A DNA stretch of 64,000 nucleotides, taken from the NCBI RefSeq assembly GCF_001544275.1, contig NZ_BCQE01000008.1:62001-126000 (forward strand), read 5' to 3'. The notes under the pieces are model-generated. The model ran no database searches. It was not told the DNA's origin and saw only the letters and a program-made list of their open reading frames with translations. The position numbers were made by a program, and so were the translations under genes. The stretch is from Enterococcus gallinarum NBRC 100675 (GTDB lineage: Bacteria > Bacillota > Bacilli > Lactobacillales > Enterococcaceae). Positions within the stretch are counted from its first letter, which is position 1. The number at the start of each line of letters is the position of its first letter. Shown in pieces: positions 9,376 through 18,821 of this stretch.

Positions 9376-10056
9376 ATGGAAAAATCAAAACCATTTACAA
9401 AATGTACTTTACGGCAACGCTATCACTATTATCGTCAGCAAAATGCTCATCAACAATTCAATGGGAATTTTCAACAAAACTTCCAAAAAGATTTCCCAAG
9501 TTTTGCTAACTGGCTCAAATTGCAGCAAAAGCCGATTGCCAAAGATCAAACAGCGACATTTTCTCACTGGTTCTTACTGATTCTATTTAGTTTAGTGACT
9601 GTAGCCACATTTACCCAACAGCTCTTATTTCTTTTATTTGTTTTTGTCATTGCAGCACTAGTCAAAGGTCCTGGAATGATTCTCTGGGGAGTTGTCTATT
9701 CGTTTCTGGTGACACTCTTTCCTCCTCTTGGTTTGTTGCTTTCAGCGCTTTTCTTTCTGCTCACTCTCAGACAGTTGACAAGAAACTTGACCTTTATTTT
9801 TACAGCCGTGTACTTTTACAGCTACCCTTTCTTGATCACAGCGATTCATCATTTTACAACATTCGATGATCAATGGATCATGATTGCAGCGGTTATTTTT
9901 GCCTTGATCAGCGGGCATCTTTTGTTCAAGCGAAATTATCAGTTTGCCTCTAGTAAAGCATTTGCTTGGCTACTGATCACCACTCCTTATGATTGTTTGA
10001 CTGCATTGATTCCTTCAAAGAAAGGACGCCGATTACAACGACTGCGAAACAAATGA
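9376..10056 (+). CDS. Uncharacterised multi-pass membrane protein
   Basis: 226 aa, not recognised. ATG follows GGAGGTGAAAAG. The first 60 or so residues are hydrophilic and rich in Gln, Asn and Phe, containing QQNAHQQFNGNFQQNFQ. The rest is strongly hydrophobic with about five to six membrane-spanning segments (from about residue 65 to 195) and ends in a basic tail KKGRRLQRLRNK. It stands alone, divergent from tatD and ahead of a phosphoesterase gene. No enzymatic motif is seen. The coding call rests on the ribosome binding site, length and consistent membrane-protein composition. Confidence 0.7.
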   Translation: MEKSKPFTKCTLRQRYHYYRQQNAHQQFNGNFQQNFQKDFPSFANWLKLQQKPIAKDQTATFSHWFLLILFSLVTVATFTQQLLFLLFVFVIAALVKGPGMILWGVVYSFLVTLFPPLGLLLSALFFLLTLRQLTRNLTFIFTAVYFYSYPFLITAIHHFTTFDDQWIMIAAVIFALISGHLLFKRNYQFASSKAFAWLLITTPYDCLTALIPSKKGRRLQRLRNK

Positions 10057-10416
10057 TTTTTGCGAAACCTAAAGCTTGATTCCACGCTGACATTGAAACT
10101 GATTTGCCAGCATTTAAGATCCATGACTAGTGGAAAAGGACGCGATTATGAACACTTAGACTTCCAACACAGGGCTTCTGCAATGCAGGAGCCCTTCGCC
10201 TATTATTTCAAGTGTGCTTGACTGCTGCTCTTGTTATCTAAGCTGGATATTTTCATCGTTAAACAAAAACAATGGAAAAAGTGGATTTGTTTTTTTATTT
10301 TTTGAAAATCAATAAAAAAAAGGAAAAAATTTTTTACTGAATGTCTTTTGTTTGATTGCTTTTTTGGGGTGAATCTACTATGCTATTAGTTAGCTAAACA
10401 AAAAAGGAGACCCGCT
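10057..10416. other. Intergenic region with a terminator-like hairpin
   Basis: A 10-bp hairpin at 10172-10194 (GGGCTTCTGC / GCAGGAGCCC) followed by a loosely T-rich stretch may end the transcript of the membrane protein gene. The right half (10260-10410) is very A/T-rich. It contains a possible promoter, TTGATT with an 18-nt spacer to TACTAT, ahead of the phosphoesterase gene. No coding region is supported. Confidence 0.5.
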
Positions 10417-11277
10417 ATGCTGACCTTCATTTTTATCTTTTCCTTCCTTGTGGGCTTGCTTTTTTACGCCTTTATTATTGAGCCGCGCCGATTAAAACAG
10501 CGGCATTATTTGATCAAAAAAGAAAAGCAAACGGTCCTTGATATTTCCAAAGCCTATGATCTTTATCAAAATGAACAGAATGTAGTAGTCGCACATATCA
10601 GTGATCTACACTTTTCTCGTTGGTTCAAACCGCAACGCATCAATCGCATCATCCGTTCCACGATCTTAAACAAACCTGATTTGATCATCATCACGGGTGA
10701 CTTGATCGACAATTACCGTAAGTGGCCTCACCGTTCAACCAGCCGCCTCATTGAAAAGTTAAAGAAATTGAATGCGCCAATGGGGAAAATCGCTGTGTTA
10801 GGAAATCATGATCATTTGAATGATGGGCAATATTTTGTGAATGAAGTGTATGAAAACGCCAATTTCACCTTGTTGGACAATGAATCTGTATTTGGTTCTG
10901 ATGAGAAAACCTCAATGAATATCGTAGGGATCGATAGTGCGAGCAAAAGTGCCCACTACCATTACGAGCCAACATTAGCAGAATGGCAGATTCTCTTGAT
11001 TCATGAACCTGACTATGTCTCTCGAGTAGATAACATTCGTGACTATGATCTCGTTCTATCCGGTCACAGCCATGGAGGCCAGATTCGTGTGCCCTTTTAT
11101 CGTGCGAAAACGAAAGGCGCCCTCAAATATACAGATGGTCTCTATCTTTTAGCCGCGAACACACTTCTAAGTGTGTCCAATGGTGTGGGGACCACGGCGA
11201 TTCCAGCGCGCTTTGCTGTGCCCCCGGAAATCACGTACTATCATCTCGTGCCGTCCGAAAAACATGCTGTAGCCTAA
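10417..11277 (+). CDS. Membrane-anchored metallophosphoesterase (YkuE-like)
   Basis: Calcineurin-like phosphoesterase of 286 aa with one N-terminal membrane segment (residues 2-21). Metal ligands are visible in order: HISDLHFS (Asp63, His65), ITGDLIDN (Asp95), VLGNHDH (Asn130, His131), LIHEPD and the GHSHGGQ box near residue 218. This dimetal pattern matches YkuE-like enzymes; substrates in this group include lipid-linked phosphates such as UDP-diacylglucosamine-type molecules, so the exact reaction is open. ATG follows AAAAAGGAGACCCGCT. A strong bidirectional terminator separates it from the convergent metal transporter. Confidence 0.86.
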   Translation: MLTFIFIFSFLVGLLFYAFIIEPRRLKQRHYLIKKEKQTVLDISKAYDLYQNEQNVVVAHISDLHFSRWFKPQRINRIIRSTILNKPDLIIITGDLIDNYRKWPHRSTSRLIEKLKKLNAPMGKIAVLGNHDHLNDGQYFVNEVYENANFTLLDNESVFGSDEKTSMNIVGIDSASKSAHYHYEPTLAEWQILLIHEPDYVSRVDNIRDYDLVLSGHSHGGQIRVPFYRAKTKGALKYTDGLYLLAANTLLSVSNGVGTTAIPARFAVPPEITYYHLVPSEKHAVA

Positions 11278-11340
11278 AACAAGCTCTTAAGTGATCCCCC
11301 TATCTTCGTTTGGATAGTTAGGATACTTAAGAGCTTGTTT
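11277..11340. terminator. Bidirectional terminator between convergent genes
   Basis: Long stem AAACAAGCTCTTAAGT (11277-11292) with ACTTAAGAGCTTGTTT (11325-11340), A-rich on one side and T-rich on the other. It serves the phosphoesterase gene on plus and the metal transporter on minus. Confidence 0.88.
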
Positions 11341-11343
11341 TCG

Positions 11344-13101
11344 TTATTGGCGTAATCCGTTATAGATCGTCTCCAAATTCCACTTCATCATCGCATAATA
11401 ACTATCGCCGTCTTGTCCAGGTTCAGCGATGGAGTCTGTAAAGACAGTGCCGTAGATCGGAATACCTGAATCCCGAGACACGCTTTGCATTGGGCGAGTA
11501 TTAACGCTACTCTCGACAAACAATGAAGGAACTGCCGATGCTTGCAATTGGTCGACTAAATTCTTGATCTGAGCAGGCGTTCCTTCTTCTTCGGTGTTGA
11601 TTTCCCAGATATAAGCGGATGGCACATCATAGGCTTTCGAAAAGTACTTAAAGGCGCCTTCACTTGTCACGATCAATTTCTTTTCTTCAGGAATTGAAGC
11701 AAAATTATCTTTGGCTTGTTGGTCTAATTCGGAAAGCTGCTGCAGATAGTGTTCTAAGTTTTCTTGATAAAACTCCTGATTTGCCGGATCTTTCTTGCTC
11801 AATTGTTGGGCGATATTTCGCGCATAAATCATCCCATTTTCCAAATTAAGCCATGCATGAGGATCTGCCTTTGTATGATCAGCGTCATCCGATAGATACA
11901 GGACTTCCACGCCATCACTGACGGCAAAATAATCTTCACCCGCTTTTTTGTTGGCGTTGTTCATTAATTTAGTAAACCAGCCGTTGCCGCCTGTCTCTAA
12001 ATTCAAGCCATTATAAAATAGAATGTCAGCATCAGTGGCTTTTTGGACATCTTCTGCCAGTGGTTCATATTCATGAGGGTCACGCCCTACAGGAACGATG
12101 CTGTGGAGATTGATTTTGTCCCCGGCGATGTTTTTGGTCATATCTGCTAAAATCGAATTGGTCACTACAACATTTAATTTGTCATCAACGGTTGCCGCCT
12201 GCTCTGCTTGCTGATAAATCAAGAATCCTCCTGCAACAGCGGCAGCAGAAACCATTGCCGTGGTCAGCCAGCGTTTGGCAGGACTCGTTTGTTGTTTTGG
12301 TGAAAAGAGAAATCCTAAGACAAACAAAACAGCTGCAGTGAGGACAATACTTGATCCGGCTGCAATATTAAAGGTATAACCGATAAATAACCCAATCACA
12401 GAAGAAGCACCGCCTAGAATCCCTGCAATCACCATCATATGGCTAAGGCGTTTTGTAAATAAATAAGCAGTTGCTGCTGGCGTAACCAGCAAAGCCACAA
12501 TCAAGATCGTACCGACACTTTGCATCGCCGTAACGGAAACTAATGTCAAAAGCAGCATCAACAAGTAATGATATACTTGTACATTCATCCCAAAAGCTTT
12601 CGCCATCATCGGATCAAAAGAAGTGATCAGCAATGGCCGAAAGAAGATCATTATCAATGCAATGACCAGTAAAGCAATCGCAATCGTGACCCATTTATCC
12701 CCATCTTGGACTGCGAGCACATTTCCGAATAAGATATGAAACAAATCCGTAGAACTGTTAGCTACGCCAATCAAGATAACTCCCAAAGCTAAAAAGGAGC
12801 TGAAGGTGATCCCGATCGCCGTATCACTTTTGATCAAACTATTGTTAGAAATATAGGTGATAATGATCGATGCAAGAACACCAAAGAAAATCGCTCCGAC
12901 AAAAAAATTCACCCCTAAAATATAGGATAATGCTACTCCTGGAAGTACGGCGTGAGAAATGGCATCTCCCATCAATGACATTCCCCGCAAAATAATAAAA
13001 CAACCAATCACCCCTGTAACAACACCGATTGCTACGGCAGTGATCAAGGCATTTTGCAGAAAATGGTAATGAACTAGTCCATCAATAAACTGACTAATCA
13101 T
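11344..13101 (-). CDS. Fused metal ABC permease / substrate-binding protein (Mn2+ or Zn2+)
   Basis: One 585-aa polypeptide joins two parts that are normally separate. Residues 1-270 form an ABC-3 family metal permease (ZnuB/MntB type; [11 protein letters not shown] near 45-55). A further membrane segment at about 279-297 leads into a cluster A-I metal-binding protein (about 307-585). Its four ligands are visible: His343 in DPHEYEP, His415 in DPHAWLN, Glu481 in TSEGAF, and Asp556 in FTDSIAEPG. These match PsaA-type sites. No lipobox is present, since the membrane segment tethers the domain. The ATPase gene lies 1 nt upstream. A DtxR/MntR-type box upstream favours manganese; zinc or iron is not excluded. 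Confidence 0.88.
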   Translation of the reverse strand: MISQFIDGLVHYHFLQNALITAVAIGVVTGVIGCFIILRGMSLMGDAISHAVLPGVALSYILGVNFFVGAIFFGVLASIIITYISNNSLIKSDTAIGITFSSFLALGVILIGVANSSTDLFHILFGNVLAVQDGDKWVTIAIALLVIALIMIFFRPLLITSFDPMMAKAFGMNVQVYHYLLMLLLTLVSVTAMQSVGTILIVALLVTPAATAYLFTKRLSHMMVIAGILGGASSVIGLFIGYTFNIAAGSSIVLTAAVLFVLGFLFSPKQQTSPAKRWLTTAMVSAAAVAGGFLIYQQAEQAATVDDKLNVVVTNSILADMTKNIAGDKINLHSIVPVGRDPHEYEPLAEDVQKATDADILFYNGLNLETGGNGWFTKLMNNANKKAGEDYFAVSDGVEVLYLSDDADHTKADPHAWLNLENGMIYARNIAQQLSKKDPANQEFYQENLEHYLQQLSELDQQAKDNFASIPEEKKLIVTSEGAFKYFSKAYDVPSAYIWEINTEEEGTPAQIKNLVDQLQASAVPSLFVESSVNTRPMQSVSRDSGIPIYGTVFTDSIAEPGQDGDSYYAMMKWNLETIYNGLRQ

Positions 13102-13102
13102 C

Positions 13103-13825
13103 TTAAGCCCCTCCTTTCACGATGATCGTATCGCCGAATGTTTCTTTCAAATTTGTTTCAGTAAAAACAGTCGTCGTCGGTCCATATGCGATCAAATGCT
13201 GGTTCATCATCACTAGTTCATCGAAGTATTCAGTCACTTTGCCTAAATCATGATGAACAATAAAAATTGTCTTTCCTTGTTGGCGAAATTCACGCAGAAG
13301 TCCTACTATAATTGCTTCGCTCATCGCATCGATTCCTACAAATGGTTCATCTAAAAAAATGAATTCCGCTTCTTGCAGTAATGTGCGAGCGATCAATACT
13401 CTTTGGAACTGACCGCCAGATAGTTCGCCGATCTGCCGTTCAGCAAAGTCAGCCATTTGGACAGACTCCAATGCAGCGGTGACTTTCTGCCAATCTTTGG
13501 CCGTTATTCGTTGAAACAGGGAAAGCTGCGGATAGAGTCCTAATGACACCACTTCTTTTACTGTAATCGGAAATGTATAATCGACTGCAGTCTTTTGTTC
13601 CACATAGGCTATCTTTTTTTGGAACTTATTGAGCGCCATTCCATTCGATGTGACATGTCCTTCGGAAGGGATTAGTTGCAGTGCAGCTTTGATGAAGGTA
13701 GATTTCCCCGCACCATTCGGTCCGATGATCCCTACAATTGCCGGCTTATCAACACAGAAAGATAGTCCAGAGACAGCTTGATTTTTCCCATCATAGCTGG
13801 CGGATATTTTTGAAAATGCGATCAT
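13103..13825 (-). CDS. Metal ABC transporter ATP-binding protein
   Basis: ABC ATPase of 240 aa powering the fused permease/binding protein downstream. Seen: Walker [10 protein letters not shown] (about residues 36-44), Q-loop YVEQKT, signature LSGGQFQR (about 134), Walker B FIFLDEP with D-loop, and the H-loop IFIVHHD. It is the first gene of a two-gene operon and starts after AGGAGCACAAACT. The promoter region carries a DtxR/MntR-type palindrome. Confidence 0.92.
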   Translation of the reverse strand: MIAFSKISASYDGKNQAVSGLSFCVDKPAIVGIIGPNGAGKSTFIKAALQLIPSEGHVTSNGMALNKFQKKIAYVEQKTAVDYTFPITVKEVVSLGLYPQLSLFQRITAKDWQKVTAALESVQMADFAERQIGELSGGQFQRVLIARTLLQEAEFIFLDEPFVGIDAMSEAIIVGLLREFRQQGKTIFIVHHDLGKVTEYFDELVMMNQHLIAYGPTTTVFTETNLKETFGDTIIVKGGA

Positions 13826-13872
13826 AGTTTGTGCTCCTTTACATTTATGTTAAAGTATCGTTTATTTATTTT

Positions 13873-13924
13873 TTAGGTATGCCTAACTTATTTCCAATTA
13901 TACCGATTCTCCTGTTGAATGCAA
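13873..13924 (-). promoter_or_regulatory. Promoter with DtxR/MntR-type operator
   Basis: Minus-strand promoter TTGCAT (13924-13919), 16-nt spacer, TATAAT (13902-13897). Just downstream, at about +4 to +17, lies the palindrome TTAGGTATGCCTAA (13873-13886). Its TTAGG...CCTAA arms fit operators of the DtxR/MntR family (EfaR in enterococci). Position over the start site predicts metal-dependent repression. Confidence 0.75.
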
Positions 13925-14040
13925 GGGATTTTTTACACAAATAAAATCCAATAAGAAAAAATAAAGTGTTCCTTCAACTTCCTTGACCCTAGCAGATCGC
14001 TTTATTCATTCGCCGTTACTTTTAGTGTGACCAAACAAAA

Positions 14041-14069
14041 AAAGTTTCCACTCCTTTGAGGGAAACTTT
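14041..14069 (-). terminator. Intrinsic terminator of the permease/dehydrogenase operon
   Basis: Stem AAAGTTTCC / GGAAACTTT followed on the minus strand by seven T residues, about 100 nt past the dehydrogenase stop. Confidence 0.8.
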
Positions 14070-14166
14070 TTAAAAGAAAACTTTCTAATCAGCATTCGCT
14101 GATTTTTTTCAAAATTTGTGATGAAGAATCAACCTAGAGTACCAGTTGTCGGCAATTTACTCGTCA

Positions 14167-15132
14167 CTACTTAGATACTACGTTGACTGGTTGATTCTCT
14201 AAGAAATGTTTGTAATTTGAGACAGCGATAGCTAGCAATCGTTGCCGGGTCTCTAATGGTGCCCACGCAATATGCGGCGTCAAATAGCAGTTAGGCGCAT
14301 GCAACAATGGATTGTCAGCCGTGATTGGTTCTTTCGAAACGACATCAGCTGCCAGAGCAGCAACTTGTCCAGCTGACAACGCTTCTGCTACCGCTTGTTC
14401 ATCCAGTAATCCACCGCGAGCAGTGTTGATCAAGATAACATCCTTTTTCATTTGAGACAATGCACGGGCGTCGATCATCTTCTCAGTATCGGGAAATTGC
14501 GGCACATGGAGACTGATCACATCTGCTTGTTGAAAGAGTCTCTCCAACGAAACTTGTTCTGCCCATTCAGCCTGCGGCGTTTTTGGTCGATGATTGTAAT
14601 AGATGACCTTCATTTGAAACGCATGAGCAATTTCAGCGACTGCCTGAGCAATCGCACCATAGCCGATCAAACCGATCGTCTTGTTGGCAATTTCAGTCAG
14701 TGGCGTTTGCCAATAAGAGAAATCGGGACTGTTTTGCCAATCTCCTTGATGGACGGATTGGTTGTGCCGCCCTACTTGATTCGTTACCTCAAGTAATAAA
14801 GCAAATGTAGCTTGCGCTACTGAATTCGTACTATAGCTGGGAATATTTGTGACGGTAATCCCTTGAGATGCTGCAGCTTGTAAATCAACAACATTGTAGC
14901 CAGTTGCCAGCACGCCGATATAATTGATGTTAGGACATGCTTGGAGTATTTCCTTTGTAAGGGGCGTTTTGTTCGTAAAAACAGCCGTTGCTTTGCCGAT
15001 TCGCTCAATGATCTCCTTCGTATCTGTATAGGAAGTGCGATCATAAATCGTGATTTTCCCTAATCCAGCTAATGGCTGCCAATCTAAATCTCCTGGATTC
15101 AACGCATAGCCGTCTAAAACAACAATTTTCAT
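14167..15132 (-). CDS. D-2-hydroxyacid dehydrogenase (glycerate dehydrogenase-like)
   Basis: NAD(P)-dependent 2-hydroxyacid dehydrogenase of 321 aa. Seen: nucleotide-binding GLIGYGAIAQAV near residue 153 (third Gly replaced by Ala), the Arg in INTARGGLLDE near 238, and the catalytic His in TPHIAWA near 287. The ATG overlaps the stop of the amino-acid permease by 4 nt, so the pair is co-translated. The partner suggests handling of a 2-oxo acid derived from an imported amino acid. Overall it most resembles glycerate/hydroxypyruvate dehydrogenases; the substrate is not fixed. Confidence 0.87.
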   Translation of the reverse strand: MKIVVLDGYALNPGDLDWQPLAGLGKITIYDRTSYTDTKEIIERIGKATAVFTNKTPLTKEILQACPNINYIGVLATGYNVVDLQAAASQGITVTNIPSYSTNSVAQATFALLLEVTNQVGRHNQSVHQGDWQNSPDFSYWQTPLTEIANKTIGLIGYGAIAQAVAEIAHAFQMKVIYYNHRPKTPQAEWAEQVSLERLFQQADVISLHVPQFPDTEKMIDARALSQMKKDVILINTARGGLLDEQAVAEALSAGQVAALAADVVSKEPITADNPLLHAPNCYLTPHIAWAPLETRQRLLAIAVSNYKHFLENQPVNVVSK

Positions 15133-16448
15133 TTTTTTGCTCCTCTCTGTTGGAAATAAAAGACTGGAATCCCTAAACAGGTGATCAAAATACCGATCAA
15201 TGCAAGCACAGGGGCCGTAAGGATCGTCATTATTAAAATGAATCCGCCCCCTAAAAGAGCGATGATCGGTGTGATCGGGTACAACGGAACCTTGTATGGA
15301 CGATTGAGCTCAGGTGCTTTTTTTCTTAACAAGATCACACCTACAAACAATAATACACTAAAAAACCACATCACAAAAATCAACATATCCGTTAAGAGAT
15401 CAAAACTACCCAACAACATCATCAAACACGCAATTGCTAATTGGAAAAAAACCGCCGCATAAGGAGCCTTGGTTTTATTTGTCAATTTAACAAAGGTCGA
15501 ACTGAATGGAACTTCATTCTCGAGTGCCATGGCATAAGGCACCCGCAATCCGGTCATCGTATACCCATTGAGTGCGCCATAAACTGAAATCAAAATACCA
15601 ATCGTCACTAGTTTGCCCCCAAAATCACCAAACAATTGCAATGCGGTTTCTGAAGCACTATTTAAGTTTCCAGCAATCTGTTCTAAGGGCAATGTTTTCA
15701 AGAAAACAAGATTGATCAGGAGATAAACCAAGGTTACAAAACTTAATCCAAAGATAATGGCTTTCGGAAGATCCTTTTCCGGCCGCTTCATTTCACCAGC
15801 AATATTTCCAACACCTAACCAGCCATCATAAGCGAAGAGAGTCGCTAGTAATGCACTGCTGATTCCTGCGATGATCGAACCATCACTTGTTATAGAAAAA
15901 TTGATTACCGAGACTGACACTCGTCCTGGTGTCATTAGTCCCACTAAAACGATCAATGCGATGGGAATCAATTTGATTGATAATGTAAATGACTGTACAC
16001 CTGCGGCGGTTTTTGTCCCTAATAGATTGATCAAACTAACACTGGTACCGGTGATCAACGATAGCGGCAAGAGATAACTTGCGGGCAAATGAAACAGATT
16101 CAAACACTGAGTGGCAAAAATAATACTCAACGCTGCTATATTGGCAGGGAAATAAATAATGCTTTGAGCCCATCCTAGCAAGAAAGAAGGCAATTTCCCG
16201 TAAATTCGTTCAATGTAGCGAATAGGACCACCAGTTTCTGGTATTGCTGTTGCTAGCTCCGCTACCGTTAGTCCGCCACAGATCGTCAAACAGCCAGCAA
16301 TCAACCACACAAGCAATGTTAAGCTAGAGGATTGCGTATGTTGGACCACTGCAGCCGCTTTAAAGAACACCCCGGCTCCAATCACAGTTCCCATGACTGT
16401 CGAAAGTGCTCCGAAAAAAGTGATTTCTTTCTTTAGTTGACTCTTCAA
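15129..16448 (-). CDS. APC-family amino-acid permease
   Basis: 439 aa, about 12 membrane segments, with the APC family's N-terminal segment GTVIGAGVFFKAAAV (about residues 19-33) and a conserved FAYDGW near residue 204. The family imports or exchanges amino acids across the cytoplasmic membrane. The start is TTG, nine nt after AGGAG; no ATG fits better. A TATACT -10-like box lies about 40 nt upstream. It forms an operon with the 2-hydroxyacid dehydrogenase. The organisation resembles LAT-type exchangers, but the substrate is unknown. Confidence 0.88.
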   Translation of the reverse strand: MKSQLKKEITFFGALSTVMGTVIGAGVFFKAAAVVQHTQSSSLTLLVWLIAGCLTICGGLTVAELATAIPETGGPIRYIERIYGKLPSFLLGWAQSIIYFPANIAALSIIFATQCLNLFHLPASYLLPLSLITGTSVSLINLLGTKTAAGVQSFTLSIKLIPIALIVLVGLMTPGRVSVSVINFSITSDGSIIAGISSALLATLFAYDGWLGVGNIAGEMKRPEKDLPKAIIFGLSFVTLVYLLINLVFLKTLPLEQIAGNLNSASETALQLFGDFGGKLVTIGILISVYGALNGYTMTGLRVPYAMALENEVPFSSTFVKLTNKTKAPYAAVFFQLAIACLMMLLGSFDLLTDMLIFVMWFFSVLLFVGVILLRKKAPELNRPYKVPLYPITPIIALLGGGFILIMTILTAPVLALIGILITCLGIPVFYFQQRGAKK

Positions 16449-16531
16449 ATACTCACGCTCCTTTTTTTGACTAAATCAAAGTATAGCGGATAGATGCTTT
16501 GTTGGCTAGAGTGATTCTTTTGGACCACAAA

Positions 16532-16557
16532 AAACAGCTGCTTTTCAACAGCTGTTT
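16532..16557 (-). terminator. Terminator overlapping the MFS gene's stop codon
   Basis: Stem AAACAGCTG / CAGCTGTTT with T6 on the minus strand. The TGA stop of the MFS gene (16547-16545) lies in the hairpin loop, so the last codons encode the 5' arm. Confidence 0.85.
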
Positions 16558-17768
16558 CTCTTATTTACTGTTGAAATCAAAACTTGTGTACGCCTTTGGT
16601 GCATTCGTTTCACTAAGAAAACTGCAAGCAACAAGATCAAAGGAAAGATCCCCGCTCCCAAAATTCCTTGCTGCAATCCTTTGTCGCTGCCTTCTGCCAA
16701 CAAACCGACCAATGAAGGTCCCAACGAACAACCTAAATCACCCGCTAAGGCTAGGTAAGCAAACATCGCTGTACCTCCATTACGAATGTATTTTGTCGTT
16801 AAACTAAAAATTCCCGGCCATAATATACCGACAGCAAATCCACTCAATCCGCAACCGATAAAGCCTAGAATTGGGACACTCGATAACCCGATCAGCAAAT
16901 ATGCCACCAAGCAAAGCAATAAGCTTGCAAACATAAATTTCCGTAGATCGATACGTTCGCCAAATTTCCCATAATACAGACGAGCAAGTCCCATCATGAT
17001 CGCAAACAACATTGGTCCCGCAAGATCACCGACCGTTTTGGACACACCAAGTCCTTGTTCTGCAAAAGTGGATGCCCACTGACTAACTGATTGTTCACTT
17101 GCCCCGGCACAGACCATCATGACTAGAAAAAGCCAAAAGCTTTTCAATGAGAACAGTTCACGATTCTTCAGTCCTACTTCGCCTTCCGCTACGATTGGTG
17201 CTAATGGAACTTGAGTAAAAACAACCAAATTGACTAGCGGCAAAATAGCCCAGATCAATGTAAGAAATGGCCAACGAGCAATGCCGAAAACAAAGAAAAA
17301 GAGTGTTGAGACTAAGACGACACCAACATATCCCCAACAATAAAACGAATGCAGCATACTCATGGTTTTTTCTTTATTCGGGGTTGGACAAGCTTCGACG
17401 ATTGGGCTCACTAATACTTCCAGAAGACCGCCACCAATTGCATAGAGGAAGACTGCCGTCAGTAAACCGGTAAAAGGGGTCGGAAAGATAAGTGGAAAAA
17501 CAGCCAACCCAATCAACCCTGCAGCCGCAAAAAAATGCGCCGCGACGATCGAGATACGATAACCAATCCGATCGACAAAAAAGATCGCTGCAAAGTCCAC
17601 ACCCAGCTGTGTTAGAAAGTTAAATGTAACTAAAAGCGTGATTTGACTTAGTGGAATCTGATACTGTGTTTGAAATGTCAAAAATAATAAAGGTGCAAAG
17701 TTATTGATGATTGCTTGAACAATGTACCCAGCAAAGCAAGCAATGATCGTTCGTTGATAATTTTTCAT
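16545..17768 (-). CDS. MFS transporter, FucP/YfkF-like sugar or metabolite permease
   Basis: 407 aa with about 12 membrane segments and typical MFS loops. Seen: an internal DRIGYR loop after helix 2 and polar residues SEQSVSQWAS at the start of the second half (about residue 222). The overall appearance is like fucose-permease-type MFS proteins. No ligand can be assigned. Single-gene unit with its own terminator that begins inside the coding sequence. Confidence 0.82.
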   Translation of the reverse strand: MKNYQRTIIACFAGYIVQAIINNFAPLLFLTFQTQYQIPLSQITLLVTFNFLTQLGVDFAAIFFVDRIGYRISIVAAHFFAAAGLIGLAVFPLIFPTPFTGLLTAVFLYAIGGGLLEVLVSPIVEACPTPNKEKTMSMLHSFYCWGYVGVVLVSTLFFFVFGIARWPFLTLIWAILPLVNLVVFTQVPLAPIVAEGEVGLKNRELFSLKSFWLFLVMMVCAGASEQSVSQWASTFAEQGLGVSKTVGDLAGPMLFAIMMGLARLYYGKFGERIDLRKFMFASLLLCLVAYLLIGLSSVPILGFIGCGLSGFAVGILWPGIFSLTTKYIRNGGTAMFAYLALAGDLGCSLGPSLVGLLAEGSDKGLQQGILGAGIFPLILLLAVFLVKRMHQRRTQVLISTVNKRNSC

Positions 17769-18129
17769 TTTTACCTCCTCCAGATTTATTTAGTATAGCA
17801 AGAGAACCTTCACAATCGCCATGGAAAATGCTATTCAAATTGCTAGAGTATGTTCTCTTTTTTGGTGTATTATCAGTTGAAAAATGCTCCCTACTGGTAT
17901 TGCAAGTCAGATCTCAATAAAGCCAGTGGTGATAAGTGCTAGTATCAAAAAAAACGAATCTCCCCTGCCGATTTCAGCAGTCTGGAAATATCGTTTTTTG
18001 AAACACAACGATTGAAGATCTCTAATGACTAAAGATCTTTGGTCGTTGTACTTATTCTGTCCAACAGTCCTTTTATTTTGAATAAGTTGTCCGAAAAGGA
18101 TTATACTTGCGCTTTTCAGAGACAGCAGT
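17769..18129. other. Intergenic region with two adjacent hairpins
   Basis: Two inverted repeats lie side by side. The first is CAAAAAAAACGA (17946-17957) with TCGTTTTTTG (17991-18000). The second is ACAACGA (18005-18011) with TCGTTGT (18043-18049), which encloses AAGATCT / AGATCTT. They follow the YczE-like gene on the minus strand and may act as terminator or as a degenerate palindromic element. A 110-codon open frame across the region reads mainly through the neighbouring gene and is not supported. Confidence 0.5.
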
Positions 18130-18714
18130 TTAGTTGGAATGTGCTGCCAGCATTTTGACTGTGGCTTCAAAAATTGGTCCAATAAAGATGATACAGAGCA
18201 ATGTACCGATACCGACATTGGCACCCAGACCAAAGCCAATCAAGACCATCGCTGCATCCAAGCCGATCCGGATCGTCTTTTGGGTCAGCTTCGTACGTTT
18301 ATAAATCAGCGCAGTTAGTGCTTCTAGTGCTGCTGATCCTTGATTTGAAGAGACATAGATCCCTGCCCCAACGCCGAACAAGATGGGGGCGATGAAAATC
18401 GCCAACCAAGAATAGAATGGCAAATGAACAAAAATCTTATCCATAACCGGCTCAAAAATCCCAATCAGCAAACCAAGACCGATCCCATTGATATAACTGC
18501 CGATTCCAAGCTCCTGGCGATCGAAAATAGCTACGATCAATAAGACGACCAAATTAAAACATAGACTGGCGATCCAAAACGGAACAGACACATAATTCAA
18601 GATTCCCAGCAAAAATGTACTGATCGTATCATACCCCTGATGGGCAGTGATCAGCAATGAAATTGCTAACGCAATCAAACACGTACCTAACAAGATTTGC
18701 CAAATTTTTTTCAC
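18130..18714 (-). CDS. YczE/YitT-like integral membrane protein
   Basis: 194 aa, five to six membrane segments, resembling the YczE/YyaS family: an N-terminal LITAHQGYDTIS (about residues 22-33) and YVSSNQGSAALEAL near residue 120, an internal echo of the first motif. The function of the family is not settled. The start is GTG at 18714; the nearer upstream ATG reads ATG-TCG-TGA and overlaps it. Single-gene unit. Confidence 0.75.
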   Translation of the reverse strand: MKKIWQILLGTCLIALAISLLITAHQGYDTISTFLLGILNYVSVPFWIASLCFNLVVLLIVAIFDRQELGIGSYINGIGLGLLIGIFEPVMDKIFVHLPFYSWLAIFIAPILFGVGAGIYVSSNQGSAALEALTALIYKRTKLTQKTIRIGLDAAMVLIGFGLGANVGIGTLLCIIFIGPIFEATVKMLAAHSN

Positions 18715-18821
18715 GACATCACTCTCTTTTCCAATTTAGTTTTCTAGACTCTCTTAGTGTACCTTGCCGTTCCAGAGATTACTACTATTTCTTTTATCTG
18801 TCTAAAAAACCCTTCAAGCGG

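Larger units (their letters stand above)
13826..14166. other. Divergence-free gap holding the metal promoter and two terminators
   Basis: The left part holds the promoter and operator of the metal importer. The right part holds two hairpins. AAAGTTTCC / GGAAACTTT (14041-14069), with T7 on the minus strand, ends the hydroxyacid dehydrogenase transcript. AATCAGC / GCTGATT followed by T6 (14087-14109) works on the plus strand. No gene is supported. Confidence 0.7.

Noticed and set aside
17907-18239. 110-codon minus-strand open frame
   Set aside because: It overlaps the YczE-like gene in another frame and then reads through two hairpins; not a credible gene.
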